This document shows, one piece after another, positions 1 through 9,429 of a stretch of DNA of 64,000 nucleotides (the first letter of the stretch is position 1; every line of letters starts with the position of its first letter). The notes under the pieces are model-generated. The model was not told the origin of the DNA and did not search any database. It saw nothing but the letters and a program-made list of their open reading frames with translations. Both the position numbers and the translations under genes were made by a program. This DNA comes from Saprospiraceae bacterium (lineage in GTDB: Bacteria; Bacteroidota; Bacteroidia; Chitinophagales; Saprospiraceae), in NCBI GenBank assembly GCA_022448945.1, contig JAKVCV010000017.1, forward strand, positions 60,710 to 124,709. The letters are read 5' to 3'.

Positions 1-1
1 A

Positions 2-343
2 TTTTTACTAGAACACAATAGTCCTATTTGTAAAACAAAAGAGTTCTTAGACCTTGAAAAAGAAGCTTTAAATGCGCTAAAAAATCACATCAAGGAACAT
101 CCATATCCTGGTGACATAACGATAGAGTGCCTTGTTTTTCTAGCTTATACAGACAAAGGAGAGGGCTATATAACCTCTGATTTAATAGAAAAAATATTAG
201 ATTTACAATTGGAATCTGGTGCCTGGCACTATGATGAATATAGACATGTTGAAGAACAACATACCGTTATTCTAGCAATGTGGCTCTTATATGAATACCG
301 TTACCCAAATGCCTTAGCTATTAATTGGTTACGGCTACATTAA
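2..343 (+). CDS. C-terminal part of an unknown protein (5' end outside the window)
   Basis: An open frame runs in from the left edge (first full codon at base 2) and stops with TAA at 341-343, leaving 113 codons and no start. The fragment is acidic and helical. It contains QLESGAW followed by aromatic and acidic residues (HYDEYRHVEEQHT) and a hydrophobic helix (ILAMWLLYEY). QLESGAW resembles the QW motif of alpha/alpha-toroid proteins such as terpene cyclases, but one motif in a fragment does not identify a family. It is co-directional with the YbaB gene that follows after about 50 bp. Function is not recognised. Confidence 0.6.
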   Translation, partial: FLLEHNSPICKTKEFLDLEKEALNALKNHIKEHPYPGDITIECLVFLAYTDKGEGYITSDLIEKILDLQLESGAWHYDEYRHVEEQHTVILAMWLLYEYRYPNALAINWLRLH

Positions 344-395
344 TACAAAAAAATAAATACTACATCAATTAATTAATCGAAAAACCTATATTATT

Positions 396-689
396 ATGTT
401 TGGAGGAATGGAAGAAATGAAAAAACAGATGCAAGATGCACTGACTAAAATTATTGTTGAAGCTGAGGCAGGGGATGGTGCAATCAGAATTAAAGCAAAT
501 GCTGCACGTCAAATATTAGACGTCACCATTGACCCTTCTCTAGAGCTTAATGATAAAGAAGAACTAGAAGACTTGATTCTAGAAGCTACCAATCGGGTAA
601 TTGCTGCAGCGGCTATGAAAGAACAAGAAGAATCGAAAGCACTGCTCGGCAAAATGCTCCCTCCTGGAATGGAAAATTTATTTGGGTAA
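396..689 (+). CDS. YbaB/EbfC family nucleoid-associated protein
   Basis: A 97-residue protein, close to the usual family length of about 100. YbaB/EbfC proteins are small dimeric DNA-binding proteins that coat the nucleoid. The family pattern is visible: an N-terminal helix rich in Met, Lys and Gln (MEEMKKQMQDAL), a central strand with GAIRIKANAARQILDVTID, and a C-terminal helix with AAAMKEQEESKALLGKMLPPGM. That last segment matches the Met- and Gly-rich tail typical of the family. The usual neighbours dnaX and recR are not seen here. The start ATG at 396 is the only sensible one. Confident in the family, not in the specific DNA role. Confidence 0.9.
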   Translation: MFGGMEEMKKQMQDALTKIIVEAEAGDGAIRIKANAARQILDVTIDPSLELNDKEELEDLILEATNRVIAAAAMKEQEESKALLGKMLPPGMENLFG

Positions 690-752
690 TAATACATATA
701 TAGTTGTAAGAAACAAATTTATTACTTTATTGCAATAAGTGATGACTAAATT

Positions 753-1688
753 ATGTCTAAAGAACTACACTATAAAACTCCATTATTTTTTTCGAATTTA
801 CTAAGTAACAGACTTAACAAGAAGATATATTTCAAAATGGATTGCTATCAACCGACCGGATCTTTCAAAATTCGAGGGGTTGGAAAGCGATGTCAAGAAG
901 CAGCTAAAAAGGGATGTAAACATTTCATTATTGCGTCTGGTGGAAATGCTGGTCTTGCAGTAGCATACTCAGGATGGAAAATGAAAATAAAAACTACTGT
1001 AGTCGTTCCTGAAACTACTCAAAAACCAATGTGTGAAAAGATTTCAGACCTTGGAGCTATGGTCATTATTCATGGAAAAGTATGGGATGAAAGTAACCTA
1101 TATGCACAAAAACTATGTAAACAAGAAAGTGCCACATATATTCATCCATTTGACCATCCTACAATCTGGGATGGCAATGCTTCTGTTATTGACGAATGTG
1201 CACCAATAATAGAAGCTCCCGACTATATAATTGTTGCTGTAGGTGGTGGTGGATATTTCTGTGGTATAATCGAGGGCTTAATTCGTAATAATTGGAATAA
1301 AACAAAGATAATTGCAGCCGAGACAATTGGCACAGCATCTTTACAAAAAGCAATATCTGCAGGTAAACTAATCACTTTAGATAAAATTGAATCCATTGCA
1401 TCATCATTAGCTTCTAAAAAAGTTGCGCCAAAAGCACTTGAACTTGCCTTAAAATACAATGTAAAGCCATATACTGTAAATGACAAAAAAGCGCTTGAAG
1501 CGTGTTATTCATTTCTGAATGAAAATGGCTGTTTAGTAGAACCTGCTTGTGGTGCAGCCTTGTCTGTAGTATATCAAAACTCTAAATTGATTGATGATGC
1601 TAAATCTATTATGGTAATGGTTTGTGGTGGGAGAAGTATAAGCTTTGAAAAATTCAAGAACCTTTTAGGTGAGTTCAACTGCTTATAG
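753..1688 (+). CDS. PLP-dependent serine/threonine dehydratase-like enzyme
   Basis: A 311-residue fold-type II PLP enzyme of the serine/threonine dehydratase group, which deaminates L-serine or L-threonine to pyruvate or 2-oxobutyrate in the cytoplasm. The Schiff-base lysine is K39 in GSFKIRG. The substrate loop SGGNAG is at 62-67, and the tetraglycine phosphate-binding loop (GGGGYFCG) starts at 164. Length and the CGG motif near residue 292 resemble the short eukaryotic-type serine dehydratase (SDS) more than the long regulated IlvA, because no C-terminal ACT domain is present. It stands alone between YbaB and a LysE-type exporter. An amino-acid catabolic role beside an amino-acid exporter is plausible but inferred. 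A racemase or related lyase of the same fold cannot be excluded. Confidence 0.82.
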   Translation: MSKELHYKTPLFFSNLLSNRLNKKIYFKMDCYQPTGSFKIRGVGKRCQEAAKKGCKHFIIASGGNAGLAVAYSGWKMKIKTTVVVPETTQKPMCEKISDLGAMVIIHGKVWDESNLYAQKLCKQESATYIHPFDHPTIWDGNASVIDECAPIIEAPDYIIVAVGGGGYFCGIIEGLIRNNWNKTKIIAAETIGTASLQKAISAGKLITLDKIESIASSLASKKVAPKALELALKYNVKPYTVNDKKALEACYSFLNENGCLVEPACGAALSVVYQNSKLIDDAKSIMVMVCGGRSISFEKFKNLLGEFNCL

Positions 1689-1807
1689 AACTATATACGA
1701 TAAATAATGGCCAGTTAAATCAGAATAATTTAAGCGTTTAATTTTTTTTCCAAATATTATAATTAACTTAAGTTATATTTCTCATCCCAGAAAATCTATT
1801 TTATAAA

Positions 1808-2461
1808 ATGATTGTCCAAGCAATACTTGAAGGTCTCCTTGCGGGATTTATTTTGAGTCTATTTGTTGGCCCGATTTTTTTTACCATGCTTCAATTGGGT
1901 GTTGAACATGGATTCAGAGCAGCATTTGCCTTAGCTTTAGGTCAATGGATAGGAGATTTAATTTACATTTTTCTCGCTTTTTGGGGTGCTATATGGGTAG
2001 AAGAGATTATTCAAGACCCACTGAAACAAGAGATATTTATTTGGTACAGCGGCACTTTGGGAGGCTGTCTTTTGATCCTATTTGGCGCAGGACTACTTTT
2101 TACGAAATCAGTTTCTACAAAGGGGTCAAGTAAAATTACACTTAATAAAGTATCAAAAACTGCATACATAGCCTACACGACACAAGGATTTTTGATAAAT
2201 ACTGTAAATCCTACACCTCTACTTTTTTGGATGGGACTAATGGCTTTTGCTATTACTAGAAATTATGCAGGTGGGGCAACTTTTGCAATGTATTTCACCG
2301 TAATGAGTGTTGTTGTAATTACAGACATATTAAAAATATTTCTGGCTAGACACATTAGACATAAACTAAAAGTACATCACTTCCTTTACGTACGAAGACT
2401 AGCTGGTTTTGTTTTGGCTAGTTTTGGTCTGGGATTGATTATAAAAGTTGTCATTTTATAA
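1808..2461 (+). CDS. LysE family amino-acid exporter
   Basis: A 217-residue inner-membrane protein with about six hydrophobic segments. The N-terminus shows the LysE/RhtB family signature: GLLAGFILSLFVGPIFF at about 9-25 followed by a short loop with GVEHGFRAAF and GQWIGD. A central loop rich in Lys and Ser (about 103-118) precedes NTVNPTPLLFWMG, another conserved family element. LysE proteins export basic or small neutral amino acids by proton exchange; the substrate here is unknown. It lies 119 bp after the dehydratase-like gene in the same direction. Family assignment is firm, specificity is not. Confidence 0.85.
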   Translation: MIVQAILEGLLAGFILSLFVGPIFFTMLQLGVEHGFRAAFALALGQWIGDLIYIFLAFWGAIWVEEIIQDPLKQEIFIWYSGTLGGCLLILFGAGLLFTKSVSTKGSSKITLNKVSKTAYIAYTTQGFLINTVNPTPLLFWMGLMAFAITRNYAGGATFAMYFTVMSVVVITDILKIFLARHIRHKLKVHHFLYVRRLAGFVLASFGLGLIIKVVIL

Positions 2462-2479
2462 CATTACCCATAAAAGTTC

Positions 2480-2510
2480 TTTGTCTTTCAACAAATCGTT
2501 TTTAGATTTG
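2480..2510 (+). promoter_or_regulatory. Bacteroidota-type promoter upstream of the ZIP transporter gene
   Basis: TTTG at 2480-2483 and TAGATTTG at 2503-2510 are separated by 19 nt. This matches the Bacteroidota consensus (-33 TTTG, -7 TAnnTTTG). Transcription would start near 2517, giving a leader of roughly 50 nt before the ATG at 2569. Confidence 0.6.
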
Positions 2511-2568
2511 CACACGAAAACATATCAAATAGAATCTGTTCATTTATTAGCCTAGATAAAATACTATA

Positions 2569-3402
2569 ATGGAAGAAAATGTTCAAATTGCTTTTGTTCT
2601 TACAATCCTTGCAGGGTTGGCTACAGGAATTGGAAGTTTGATTGCATTTTTTGTAAAAGAAAAAAGCACAAAATTGTTGACCTTTGCAATGGGATTTGCT
2701 GCTGGTGTGATGTTATATGTTTCGTTTGTTGAAATATTGCCCGAAGCAATTCGCGAATTAACAGATGCTTATAATGGAGATAAAAAAACAAGTACCTGCT
2801 ATGGCGTATTATCTTTTTTTATAGGAATGTTGATTGTAGGGATAATTGATAAGTTAATACCTTCTGCCGAAAACCCACATGAATTTGCAAATACACAGTT
2901 AAAAAAGATAGAATCCAAAGGTGAAGATACATTGGACAAAGGCAACCCTCAAAAATTAATGCGCGTTGGCATTCTTACAGCACTTGCTTTAGCGATTCAT
3001 AATTTCCCTGAAGGCATTGCTACATTTATTGCAGCTTTAGATGACCCAGCGCTAGGTATTACAATTGCTGTTGCTATTGCTATTCATAATATTCCGGAAG
3101 GCATAGCAGTTTCTATGCCGATATTTTTCGCAACAGGTGACAGGAAAAAAGCATTTATATATTCATTCCTTTCAGGTGTTGTAGAACCTTTAGGAGCAAT
3201 TTTAGTTTACTTTATATTAATGCCTTTTATTACTCCTGCTCTTATGGGTTTCCTTCTAGCTGGAGTAGCAGGTGTAATGGTATTTATTTCTTTGGATCAA
3301 TTACTACCCGCGGCTGAAGAATATGGTGAACATCACCTTTCTATATATGGAGTAGTTTTAGGTATGAGTATAATGGCTTTAAGCTTGATTCTGATGATGT
3401 AA
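2569..3402 (+). CDS. zupT: ZIP family divalent metal transporter (ZupT-like)
   Basis: A 277-residue inner-membrane protein with eight predicted membrane segments. The two metal-binding motifs of the GufA/ZupT branch of ZIP transporters are clear: HNFPEG at 144-149 in one helix and HNIPEG at 173-178 in the next. An acidic and His-containing cytoplasmic loop (about 97-130) lies before them, as usual. ZupT imports zinc and other divalent cations. A good promoter lies upstream and a strong terminator follows, so it is probably transcribed alone. Family is certain; the physiological metal is not shown by sequence. Confidence 0.92.
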   Translation: MEENVQIAFVLTILAGLATGIGSLIAFFVKEKSTKLLTFAMGFAAGVMLYVSFVEILPEAIRELTDAYNGDKKTSTCYGVLSFFIGMLIVGIIDKLIPSAENPHEFANTQLKKIESKGEDTLDKGNPQKLMRVGILTALALAIHNFPEGIATFIAALDDPALGITIAVAIAIHNIPEGIAVSMPIFFATGDRKKAFIYSFLSGVVEPLGAILVYFILMPFITPALMGFLLAGVAGVMVFISLDQLLPAAEEYGEHHLSIYGVVLGMSIMALSLILMM

Positions 3403-3440
3403 TTCAAAATTACTTATTCTACACAAAAGATATATCTAAA

Positions 3441-3476
3441 AAAAGGGCTAACATTAAAAACAATGTTAGCCCTTTT
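3441..3476. terminator. Bidirectional intrinsic terminator between zupT and the isocitrate dehydrogenase gene
   Basis: A perfect 15-bp inverted repeat (arms 3441-3455 and 3462-3476, core GGGCTAACATT) has A-rich and T-rich ends on both sides of a 6-nt loop. It lies between two convergent genes and can terminate transcription from both directions. Confidence 0.9.
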
Positions 3477-3496
3477 ATATAAAAACGCTATGCTTA

Positions 3497-5740
3497 TCAA
3501 GCATCAATAAGTGTCATCATTTCTATAAGAGAATTTAGTGTAGGGCTAGGGCGCATGGCCATGATCGCTTTATGATCATCAGGGGCATAATAACCCCCCA
3601 AATCTACAGGCGACCCTTGAGCAGCATTAAGTTCATCAATGATCTTTGTCTCATTATTTCTCAAATCAAAAGCAATCTTTGTAAAGAAATCTTTCAATTC
3701 ACTACTATCATCCTGATTTGTCAACCTTTCAGCCCAATACAACGCAAGGTAAAAATGAGACCCTCTGTTATCTAACTCTCCAACTTTTCGAGAAGGTGAT
3801 TTTCTGTTTTCAAGAAAATCCTCAATGGCTAATTCTAACTCTTTAGACATTATGGCTGCTTTTTGATTATGATGGACGTCTCCATAGTGCTCCAAAGAGC
3901 AAACCAAAGCCATAAATTCTCCCAGAGAATCCCAACGCAAATGTCCTTCTTCAACAAATTGGTCTACATGCTTGGGTGCAGACCCGCCAGCACCAGTTTC
4001 AAACAACCCCCCTCCATTCATTAATGGAACAATAGATAACATTTTAGCACTAGTTCCGAGTTCTAAAATAGGGAACAAATCCGTATTAAAATCACGTAAA
4101 ACATTCCCAGTAACTGAGATTGTATCTAAACCTTGACGAATTCGTTCTAAAGAGAATTTCATTGCCTTTTCAGGAGCCATAATATGAATTTCCAAGCCTT
4201 CAGTATCAAGGGAGCTTAGATATGTTTTTATTTTCTTGATAAGTTCAAAATCATATGGTCTCTCTTCTTCCATCCAAAAAACTGCAGGGACATTTGTGGC
4301 TCTAGCACGATTAATTGCCAATTTTATCCAGTCCTGAATAGGGGCATCTTTTGCTTGACACATTCTCCATATATCACCTTCCTCTACATCGTGTTCAACT
4401 AAAACTTCACCACTTTCTTTTACTATACGCACATGCCCCTCGGCTTCAATCTCAAAAGTTTTATCATGGGATCCATATTCATCGGCCTTTTGAGCCATTA
4501 GTCCAACATTAGGAACAGTTCCCATAGTTGCAGGATCAAATGCTCCATGCTCCTTGCAAAAATCTATAACAACTTGATAAATGCCAGCATAACTACTATC
4601 GGGAATTACTGCTTTAGTTTCTTGTAATTGACCTTCTGAATTCCACATCTTACCGGCGTTTCTTATCATTGCTGGCATTGAAGCATCAATAATAATATCA
4701 CTAGGAACATGTAAATTCGTAATCCCTTCATCTGAATCGACCATTGCCAAATCAGGCCCTTGGGAATATGCCTTATTGATATCAGCTAATATAGCTTCTT
4801 TTTGACTGTCAGGAAGCACTTCAATTTTTTCTAGCAAATCTCCAAAACCATTATTTACATCAACATCTAAATCATTTAAAATTGTTGCATATTTTTCGAA
4901 TACTTCTTTAAAATAAACCCTAACAGCATGACCAAAAATAATAGGGTCTGAAACTTTCATCATTGTTGCTTTCATATGCAAAGAAAATAACACCCCTTTT
5001 TCTCTAGCATCCTCAACTTGTTCCTGCAAAAAGTTTATCAAAGCTTTTTTACGCATTAATGTACCATCAATAACTTCTCTAGCTAAAAGATGAATATTAT
5101 CTTTTAATACTTTAACATTACCATCTTTATCGATAAACTCAATGCGAACAATTGTGTCTTCAGAAATTGTGAGCGCTTTTTCATTAGCATGAAAATCACC
5201 TCCTCCCATAGTAGCTACATGAGTTTTGGAATTAGAAGTCCAAGTGCCCATTGAATGGGGATTCTTTTTTGCATAATTCTTAACAGCCTTTGGGGCCCTC
5301 CTATCAGAATTACCCATTCTTAATACAGGATTTACTGCGCTTCCTTTTACTTTATTGTAGCGTTTAAATATTTCTTCTTCTCTTGAATTTTGAGGATCAT
5401 CGGGGTAATCAGGTAAACAATATCCTTCCTCTTGCAATTCTTGTATAGCTTCTTTTAACTGGGGAATAGAAGCACTAATATTGGGAAGTTTTATAATATT
5501 TGTATCTGCTTTCAGAACAAGTTCACCTAATTCTGTTAACACATCACCAACCCTTTGTTCTTCAGTTAAAAAGTCAGGAAATGCAGCAAGTATTCGATTC
5601 ACTAATGAGATGTCAGCCAATTCAATTTCTATTCCAGCAGCACTTAAGAACCCTTTGATAATAGGCAAAAAAGAATACGTTGCTAAAGCAGGAGCTTCAT
5701 CCGTTTTTGTATAAATTATAGTTGATTTTTTATTTCCCAT
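3497..5740 (-). CDS. icd: NADP-dependent isocitrate dehydrogenase, monomeric type
   Basis: A 747-residue cytoplasmic enzyme oxidising isocitrate to 2-oxoglutarate with NADP. Length and sequence fit the monomeric IDH family (about 740 residues), unrelated in length to the 420-residue dimeric form. Recognisable blocks are [15 protein letters not shown] near the N-terminus, [32 protein letters not shown] and [20 protein letters not shown] chose ATG 5740 because the following residues ([18 protein letters not shown]) align with family N-termini. An ATG 24 nt further upstream (5764) would add eight residues. It competes for isocitrate with the isocitrate lyase encoded at 40.5 kb. A Bacteroidota-type promoter lies about 90 bp upstream. 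Confidence 0.95.
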   Translation of the reverse strand: MGNKKSTIIYTKTDEAPALATYSFLPIIKGFLSAAGIEIELADISLVNRILAAFPDFLTEEQRVGDVLTELGELVLKADTNIIKLPNISASIPQLKEAIQELQEEGYCLPDYPDDPQNSREEEIFKRYNKVKGSAVNPVLRMGNSDRRAPKAVKNYAKKNPHSMGTWTSNSKTHVATMGGGDFHANEKALTISEDTIVRIEFIDKDGNVKVLKDNIHLLAREVIDGTLMRKKALINFLQEQVEDAREKGVLFSLHMKATMMKVSDPIIFGHAVRVYFKEVFEKYATILNDLDVDVNNGFGDLLEKIEVLPDSQKEAILADINKAYSQGPDLAMVDSDEGITNLHVPSDIIIDASMPAMIRNAGKMWNSEGQLQETKAVIPDSSYAGIYQVVIDFCKEHGAFDPATMGTVPNVGLMAQKADEYGSHDKTFEIEAEGHVRIVKESGEVLVEHDVEEGDIWRMCQAKDAPIQDWIKLAINRARATNVPAVFWMEEERPYDFELIKKIKTYLSSLDTEGLEIHIMAPEKAMKFSLERIRQGLDTISVTGNVLRDFNTDLFPILELGTSAKMLSIVPLMNGGGLFETGAGGSAPKHVDQFVEEGHLRWDSLGEFMALVCSLEHYGDVHHNQKAAIMSKELELAIEDFLENRKSPSRKVGELDNRGSHFYLALYWAERLTNQDDSSELKDFFTKIAFDLRNNETKIIDELNAAQGSPVDLGGYYAPDDHKAIMAMRPSPTLNSLIEMMTLIDA

Positions 5741-5825
5741 GGCCCTTTGATTTATTGAAAGCATAAAATAAATAATCTATATATACCCTCTTTAATAATT
5801 ATAAATTTTTCATTAATTTGAAGCA

Positions 5826-5857
5826 CAAAGATACAATTTTTTAGTGAAAAAACCGAA
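5826..5857 (-). promoter_or_regulatory. Putative promoter of the isocitrate dehydrogenase gene
   Basis: On the minus strand TATCTTTG (5833-5826) matches the -7 consensus TAnnTTTG. TTCG (5857-5854) sits 20 nt upstream, one base off the -33 TTTG. The leader to the ATG at 5740 would be about 80 nt. Confidence 0.45.
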
Positions 5858-5935
5858 TAGGTATTAAACAAACTTTTAGTCAATAATATTAAACTAAAAG
5901 CGTTTATCACCTTGAATTATATTTTAGAGATTTAT

Positions 5936-5944
5936 GGGGGGGGG
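5936..5944. repeat. Nine-base G homopolymer
   Basis: A run of nine G (nine C on the minus strand) lies between the lipoprotein gene and the isocitrate dehydrogenase gene, about 80 bp beyond the putative -33 element. Such a run is rare in this AT-rich sequence and is the kind of tract that can change length by slippage. Any regulatory effect is speculative. Confidence 0.5.
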
Positions 5945-5977
5945 CAACAGAACCCTAATAAACAAGCTAAAAGTTAC

Positions 5978-6880
5978 TTATTTATTCAATTGAACTTTCA
6001 TCCAAACACCAGTAATATTCCCATTAGAGCTTCTAGAAGGTTGTTTATAACCTGGCTGCTGACCACCAATACCTCCCATCATTGGGTTGGACTGCTGATT
6101 GCTGCCGGTAATTGGATTATTCCCAACATCATCAAACAGTCCGGAATCATTGTCAGCATTTGCTTCAGGTGGGTTAACACGTATTCCTATACTTAAAATT
6201 TCACTATAGTTAATAATGTGATTAAACAGCATATTCAAAGGGATCTTAAATTCACAGATCATTGCAGAGACATGATCAAATCCAATAGCAGTTTTTAAAT
6301 CCTTTGAAGCTAAATTACTGACACGTATCTTTTCATCTATATCTTCTTCTATAAAACCAATAAGCTCAAACTCTTGAGAAATCTTGGCATAAGCCTTATC
6401 CAAAGCCCTATCATCAAGGCCTATACCATCTTTTTGTGCTTCAAAAGATATCTTTTCAATCTGATTTTGAGTCAAGGCTAAAGGATATCCAACACCTACC
6501 TTGTCTCTACGTTTAGCTAAAGTATCAATAAAAACAGACATGCCAAGCCCCATAATTCTTCGTTGAATTTCTTTATCAGGTATTCTGACACATATATATA
6601 AATTAGAAGCATCATTAGCCGTTTTATATTGTATATCTGTAAAGGTAACTGGTCTTTCCAGTGGCATTTCCCAATCATCAAGAACACCATCAACGACTAT
6701 TGTACTGTCGGGATTGTAATATTTGTTTTGTATGATATTTTTAGAAGAATTACAGGACAAGAAACATACAAATAAAAAAAACATCGGAAGTATAATAAAT
6801 ATTAGACTATTACCTTTTAAACAATAAACCCCTACTAATATCTCCCTTAAAAACTTTAATCTTTCAATCTTAAATCTCAT
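5978..6880 (-). CDS. Putative lipoprotein with a CBM9/DOMON-like domain
   Basis: A 300-residue protein of unknown function. A strongly hydrophobic stretch (about 25-42) ends in FLSC followed by NSSK, which looks like a lipobox with C43 as the acylated residue. With the ATG at 6880 the leader is unusually long; the next ATG (6784) would leave only ten residues before the Cys. Residues 60-70 (STIVVDGVLDDW) and the following strands (YKTANDASNLYICVRIPD) resemble the start of CBM9-type or DOMON beta-sandwich domains, which bind sugars or haem in secreted proteins. The C-terminus is rich in Gly, Gln, Asn and Pro (NPMMGGIGGQQPG). Probably located in the outer membrane or periplasm. Ligand unknown. 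Confidence 0.7.
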   Translation of the reverse strand: MRFKIERLKFLREILVGVYCLKGNSLIFIILPMFFLFVCFLSCNSSKNIIQNKYYNPDSTIVVDGVLDDWEMPLERPVTFTDIQYKTANDASNLYICVRIPDKEIQRRIMGLGMSVFIDTLAKRRDKVGVGYPLALTQNQIEKISFEAQKDGIGLDDRALDKAYAKISQEFELIGFIEEDIDEKIRVSNLASKDLKTAIGFDHVSAMICEFKIPLNMLFNHIINYSEILSIGIRVNPPEANADNDSGLFDDVGNNPITGSNQQSNPMMGGIGGQQPGYKQPSRSSNGNITGVWMKVQLNK

Positions 6881-6998
6881 TATGTAAATATAAAACAGTA
6901 AAAAATCAATCTTCTAATTAAAGAAGTAAGTAGTGTTAACGGTGCGTGTAAATTGTGTTTTAATGAAATTTACACATTATTGTAGTTAGTTCATAAAA

Positions 6999-7283
6999 TT
7001 AAGTTATAATTTTAAAATGATCTTCTAATACATAATAGAAGCATAAGAAAATCATAATAATTGAAGTTATAATCCCTAAAATTTCTTTTGATTTAGAATT
7101 GAATTTTCTAATGAAAAAATAGATGATTATACTAGTTGCTAGTCCTAGAATTATTCCAAACATCATTAATGGAGTTTGAATATCAATCCCATAATCAATA
7201 AAATTTAAATTAATACCAACTATAATAATTATTGATTCAATTGTGAATATCCAAAAAGTGGTTTTATAAATCTTTTCAATCAT
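6999..7283 (-). CDS. Small membrane protein of unknown function
   Basis: A 94-residue, very hydrophobic protein with three predicted membrane helices (about 9-28, 38-58 and 66-86) and a Lys-rich cytoplasmic loop (RKFNSKSKE) between the second and third. No family recognised. It has its own ATG at 7283, no clear Shine-Dalgarno (normal in this phylum), and lies alone between the lipoprotein gene and the LacI regulator gene. Composition is even more AT-rich than its neighbours. Probably a real gene but supported only by its length and membrane pattern. Confidence 0.5.
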   Translation of the reverse strand: MIEKIYKTTFWIFTIESIIIIVGINLNFIDYGIDIQTPLMMFGIILGLATSIIIYFFIRKFNSKSKEILGIITSIIMIFLCFYYVLEDHFKIIT

Positions 7284-7389
7284 TTGTATTAACTACAACT
7301 ATAGATACAAGCAATATAAATTGATGTAAATATCGTTTGGATAAAATTTAGTTATAATTTTTTAATTAAATCTTATAACACAATGGTGC

Positions 7390-8424
7390 CTAAAATCTTG
7401 TACATGATTTTCGAACGACCATATTTGCAGACAATATTATTTTTTTTTCTTCACCCTGCTTCTGTGTTCCAGTGGTTATCAATTCCAATAAAATATCCAA
7501 TGCATGATCACTAATTTCACGAATAGGTTGCGCAACAGCCGTCAATGGTGGATTACAAAATTTAAATACATCTATATCATCATAACTTAACAAGGCAACA
7601 TCATTAGGAATAGTAAGATTCATGTCTGCCAGATGCTCCAGACATGCTTTTGCAATATTATTATTTGTAGCATACAAAGCTGTTACTGGAGAAGAGCCAC
7701 GGAGAAGTCTATCTAGCTCAAAACCTACCTGATTATAAATATCATTAAAAGGGATCTCACAAATATTTGTTTCTGTAATTTCTAAATCATGCTTTTTTAA
7801 GGCATCTATATAACCTTGTTCTCTATCTCTTATTGTACTTAAATGCGATGGAGAAACAGTTAACAAGCCTATTTGTTCATGTCCATTCCCAATAAGCCGT
7901 TCTACCGCTAACATAGAACTATTATAATTATCAACTACAACATAATTACTATTAAAACCTGATATAATCCTATCGATTAAAACAAATGGATATTCTTCAT
8001 TAATCAATTCACTCAGGACAGAATCATCTTTAAAAGTTGTTGCCATTATCAAACCATCAACTTGTCTGCCCCTTAACATTTGTATCAAAGCTTCCTCTCT
8101 TTCAACACTCTCATCCGAACTACAGAAAATCAAATTATAGCCAAACAAACTAGCCCTATATTCTATTCGACGTGCAATTTTAGCATAAAAGCTATTAGAA
8201 ATATCAGTCACTATAAGCCCTATTGTGTTTGATTTACCAGTTCGTAAGCCACGGGCTATTGAATTAGGTTTATAGTTAAGTTCTTTAGCTTTAGCTTTTA
8301 CCTTTGCCTGTGTAGCAGCACTAATACCATGCAAATCTCCTTGACCATTAAGTACCATAGAAACTAATGTTCGTGATACATTTAACGACCCTGCAATATC
8401 AGTAAGAGAGATTTTTTTCTTCAT
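7390..8424 (-). CDS. LacI family transcriptional regulator
   Basis: A 344-residue DNA-binding regulator of normal LacI length. The N-terminal helix-turn-helix (SLTDIAGSLNVSRTLVSMVLNG) and hinge helix (NYKPNSIARGLRTGKSNTIG) are clear. They are followed by the periplasmic-binding-protein-like effector domain, with IGLIVTDISNSFYAKIARRIE and the conserved LLSYDDIDVF near residue 280. Such regulators bind sugars or sugar phosphates and control catabolic genes. No transport or sugar operon lies next to it, so its target is unknown. I searched around the gene and around the GH20-CutC-GH2 cluster for a convincing CG-centred palindrome and found none. Confidence 0.93.
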   Translation of the reverse strand: MKKKISLTDIAGSLNVSRTLVSMVLNGQGDLHGISAATQAKVKAKAKELNYKPNSIARGLRTGKSNTIGLIVTDISNSFYAKIARRIEYRASLFGYNLIFCSSDESVEREEALIQMLRGRQVDGLIMATTFKDDSVLSELINEEYPFVLIDRIISGFNSNYVVVDNYNSSMLAVERLIGNGHEQIGLLTVSPSHLSTIRDREQGYIDALKKHDLEITETNICEIPFNDIYNQVGFELDRLLRGSSPVTALYATNNNIAKACLEHLADMNLTIPNDVALLSYDDIDVFKFCNPPLTAVAQPIREISDHALDILLELITTGTQKQGEEKKIILSANMVVRKSCTRF

Positions 8425-8515
8425 TTTGTATATTTCCTATCTAACCAACAAATAGAATATAACTGAATAAATAATTTTAAACACTTAAAAAGCAACAATT
8501 TAATCTTCTATTAAT

Positions 8516-8956
8516 TTATCGTTGATGATTATCATCACCATCAAGAAGATCTTTGATCTCTTGCTTCATAGCAATATTAATTAGTTTAGAAGCATCACTT
8601 TCTTTGGTTTGAATGCCACCGTGTTTATTCTCATCAACAAACAAATAATATAAACTTCTAAGAAACAAAAAACCAACAAAAGGCGTAAATATCAAAACTG
8701 CAACAACTGTTGCTAATAGCCCCTTCCATGTCTCATCTTTATATTGATTATAAATTAACTTGATTGCCTTAGCAACCAGGTCGCGATTAGCAATTAATAT
8801 TATACCTATTAAAAAGGGAATTAAGACGCTTAAAAACATCCTAAATATAAAGAATGCAATAACTACAACTGCAATAATACTCAAAGCAGATTTCCATCTA
8901 GCTGGCTTGGGACTAGCTTTCCCATCTTTCTCTAGATCATCAAAAAAATTTGACAT
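8516..8956 (-). CDS. Membrane protein of unknown function
   Basis: A 146-residue protein with a charged N-terminal segment (FFDDLEKDGKASPKPARWK), then hydrophobic segments at about 24-58 (probably two closely spaced helices) and 84-108. A hydrophilic C-terminus ends in DGDDNHQR. The start ATG at 8956 is the only good one. It precedes the LacI gene in the same direction with a gap of about 90 bp. No family recognised; the layout suggests a small inner-membrane protein of unknown role. Confidence 0.6.
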   Translation of the reverse strand: MSNFFDDLEKDGKASPKPARWKSALSIIAVVVIAFFIFRMFLSVLIPFLIGIILIANRDLVAKAIKLIYNQYKDETWKGLLATVVAVLIFTPFVGFLFLRSLYYLFVDENKHGGIQTKESDASKLINIAMKQEIKDLLDGDDNHQR

Positions 8957-9173
8957 AGGTTCTTTATATAATTATATATATGACTATTTTATAAATTAAT
9001 GCACTAAATTAAAGAATATTTTTTCAAAAGCATCAATTAATAGAGAAATAACAATAGTTAATTACAGAACTTGATGAACATTGAAGAAAGACAAAAAAGA
9101 TCTTCATTAAAGGCATTGTATTTAGTATATTGAAAAACCCTGAAATAATTATATCTACATATAGTTTAAGTAT

Positions 9174-9338
9174 ATGCATAACCAACATAAAACTACGAAT
9201 CAAAACATAGTAAAACTAATCGGACTTGCACTATTAATGATTCTAATGATTATTGCCTATATCACAAAAAAAGATAATACATCTACATTTGGATTGCCAT
9301 TCGACAAAATCGATAGTATTAGATCTGAAAATAATTAA
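9174..9338 (+). CDS. Small single-span membrane protein (54 residues)
   Basis: A short ATG-to-TAA frame of 54 codons between divergent and convergent neighbours. The product has a polar N-terminus (MHNQHKTTNQNIVK), one strong hydrophobic helix (about 15-30, LIGLALLMILMIIAYI), a Lys pair and a polar tail (FGLPFDKIDSIRSENN). This is a sensible single-pass membrane protein rather than random translation. A 19-codon frame (9074-9133, MNIEERQKRSSLKALYLVY) precedes it on the same strand. No homologue recognised and no promoter seen. It could be a spurious frame. Confidence 0.4.
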   Translation: MHNQHKTTNQNIVKLIGLALLMILMIIAYITKKDNTSTFGLPFDKIDSIRSENN

Positions 9339-9429
9339 TGGATCCAATAATCTATAACCTAAAATTTAAAATTATCTCCGGGTCTTAAATATGATACGAC
9401 AATCATAGGATTTAAATGAACCTATTGAG

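Noticed and set aside
5912..6196. A 94-codon plus-strand frame overlapping the end of the lipoprotein gene
   Set aside because: It begins in the G9 tract region and is antisense to a better-supported gene.
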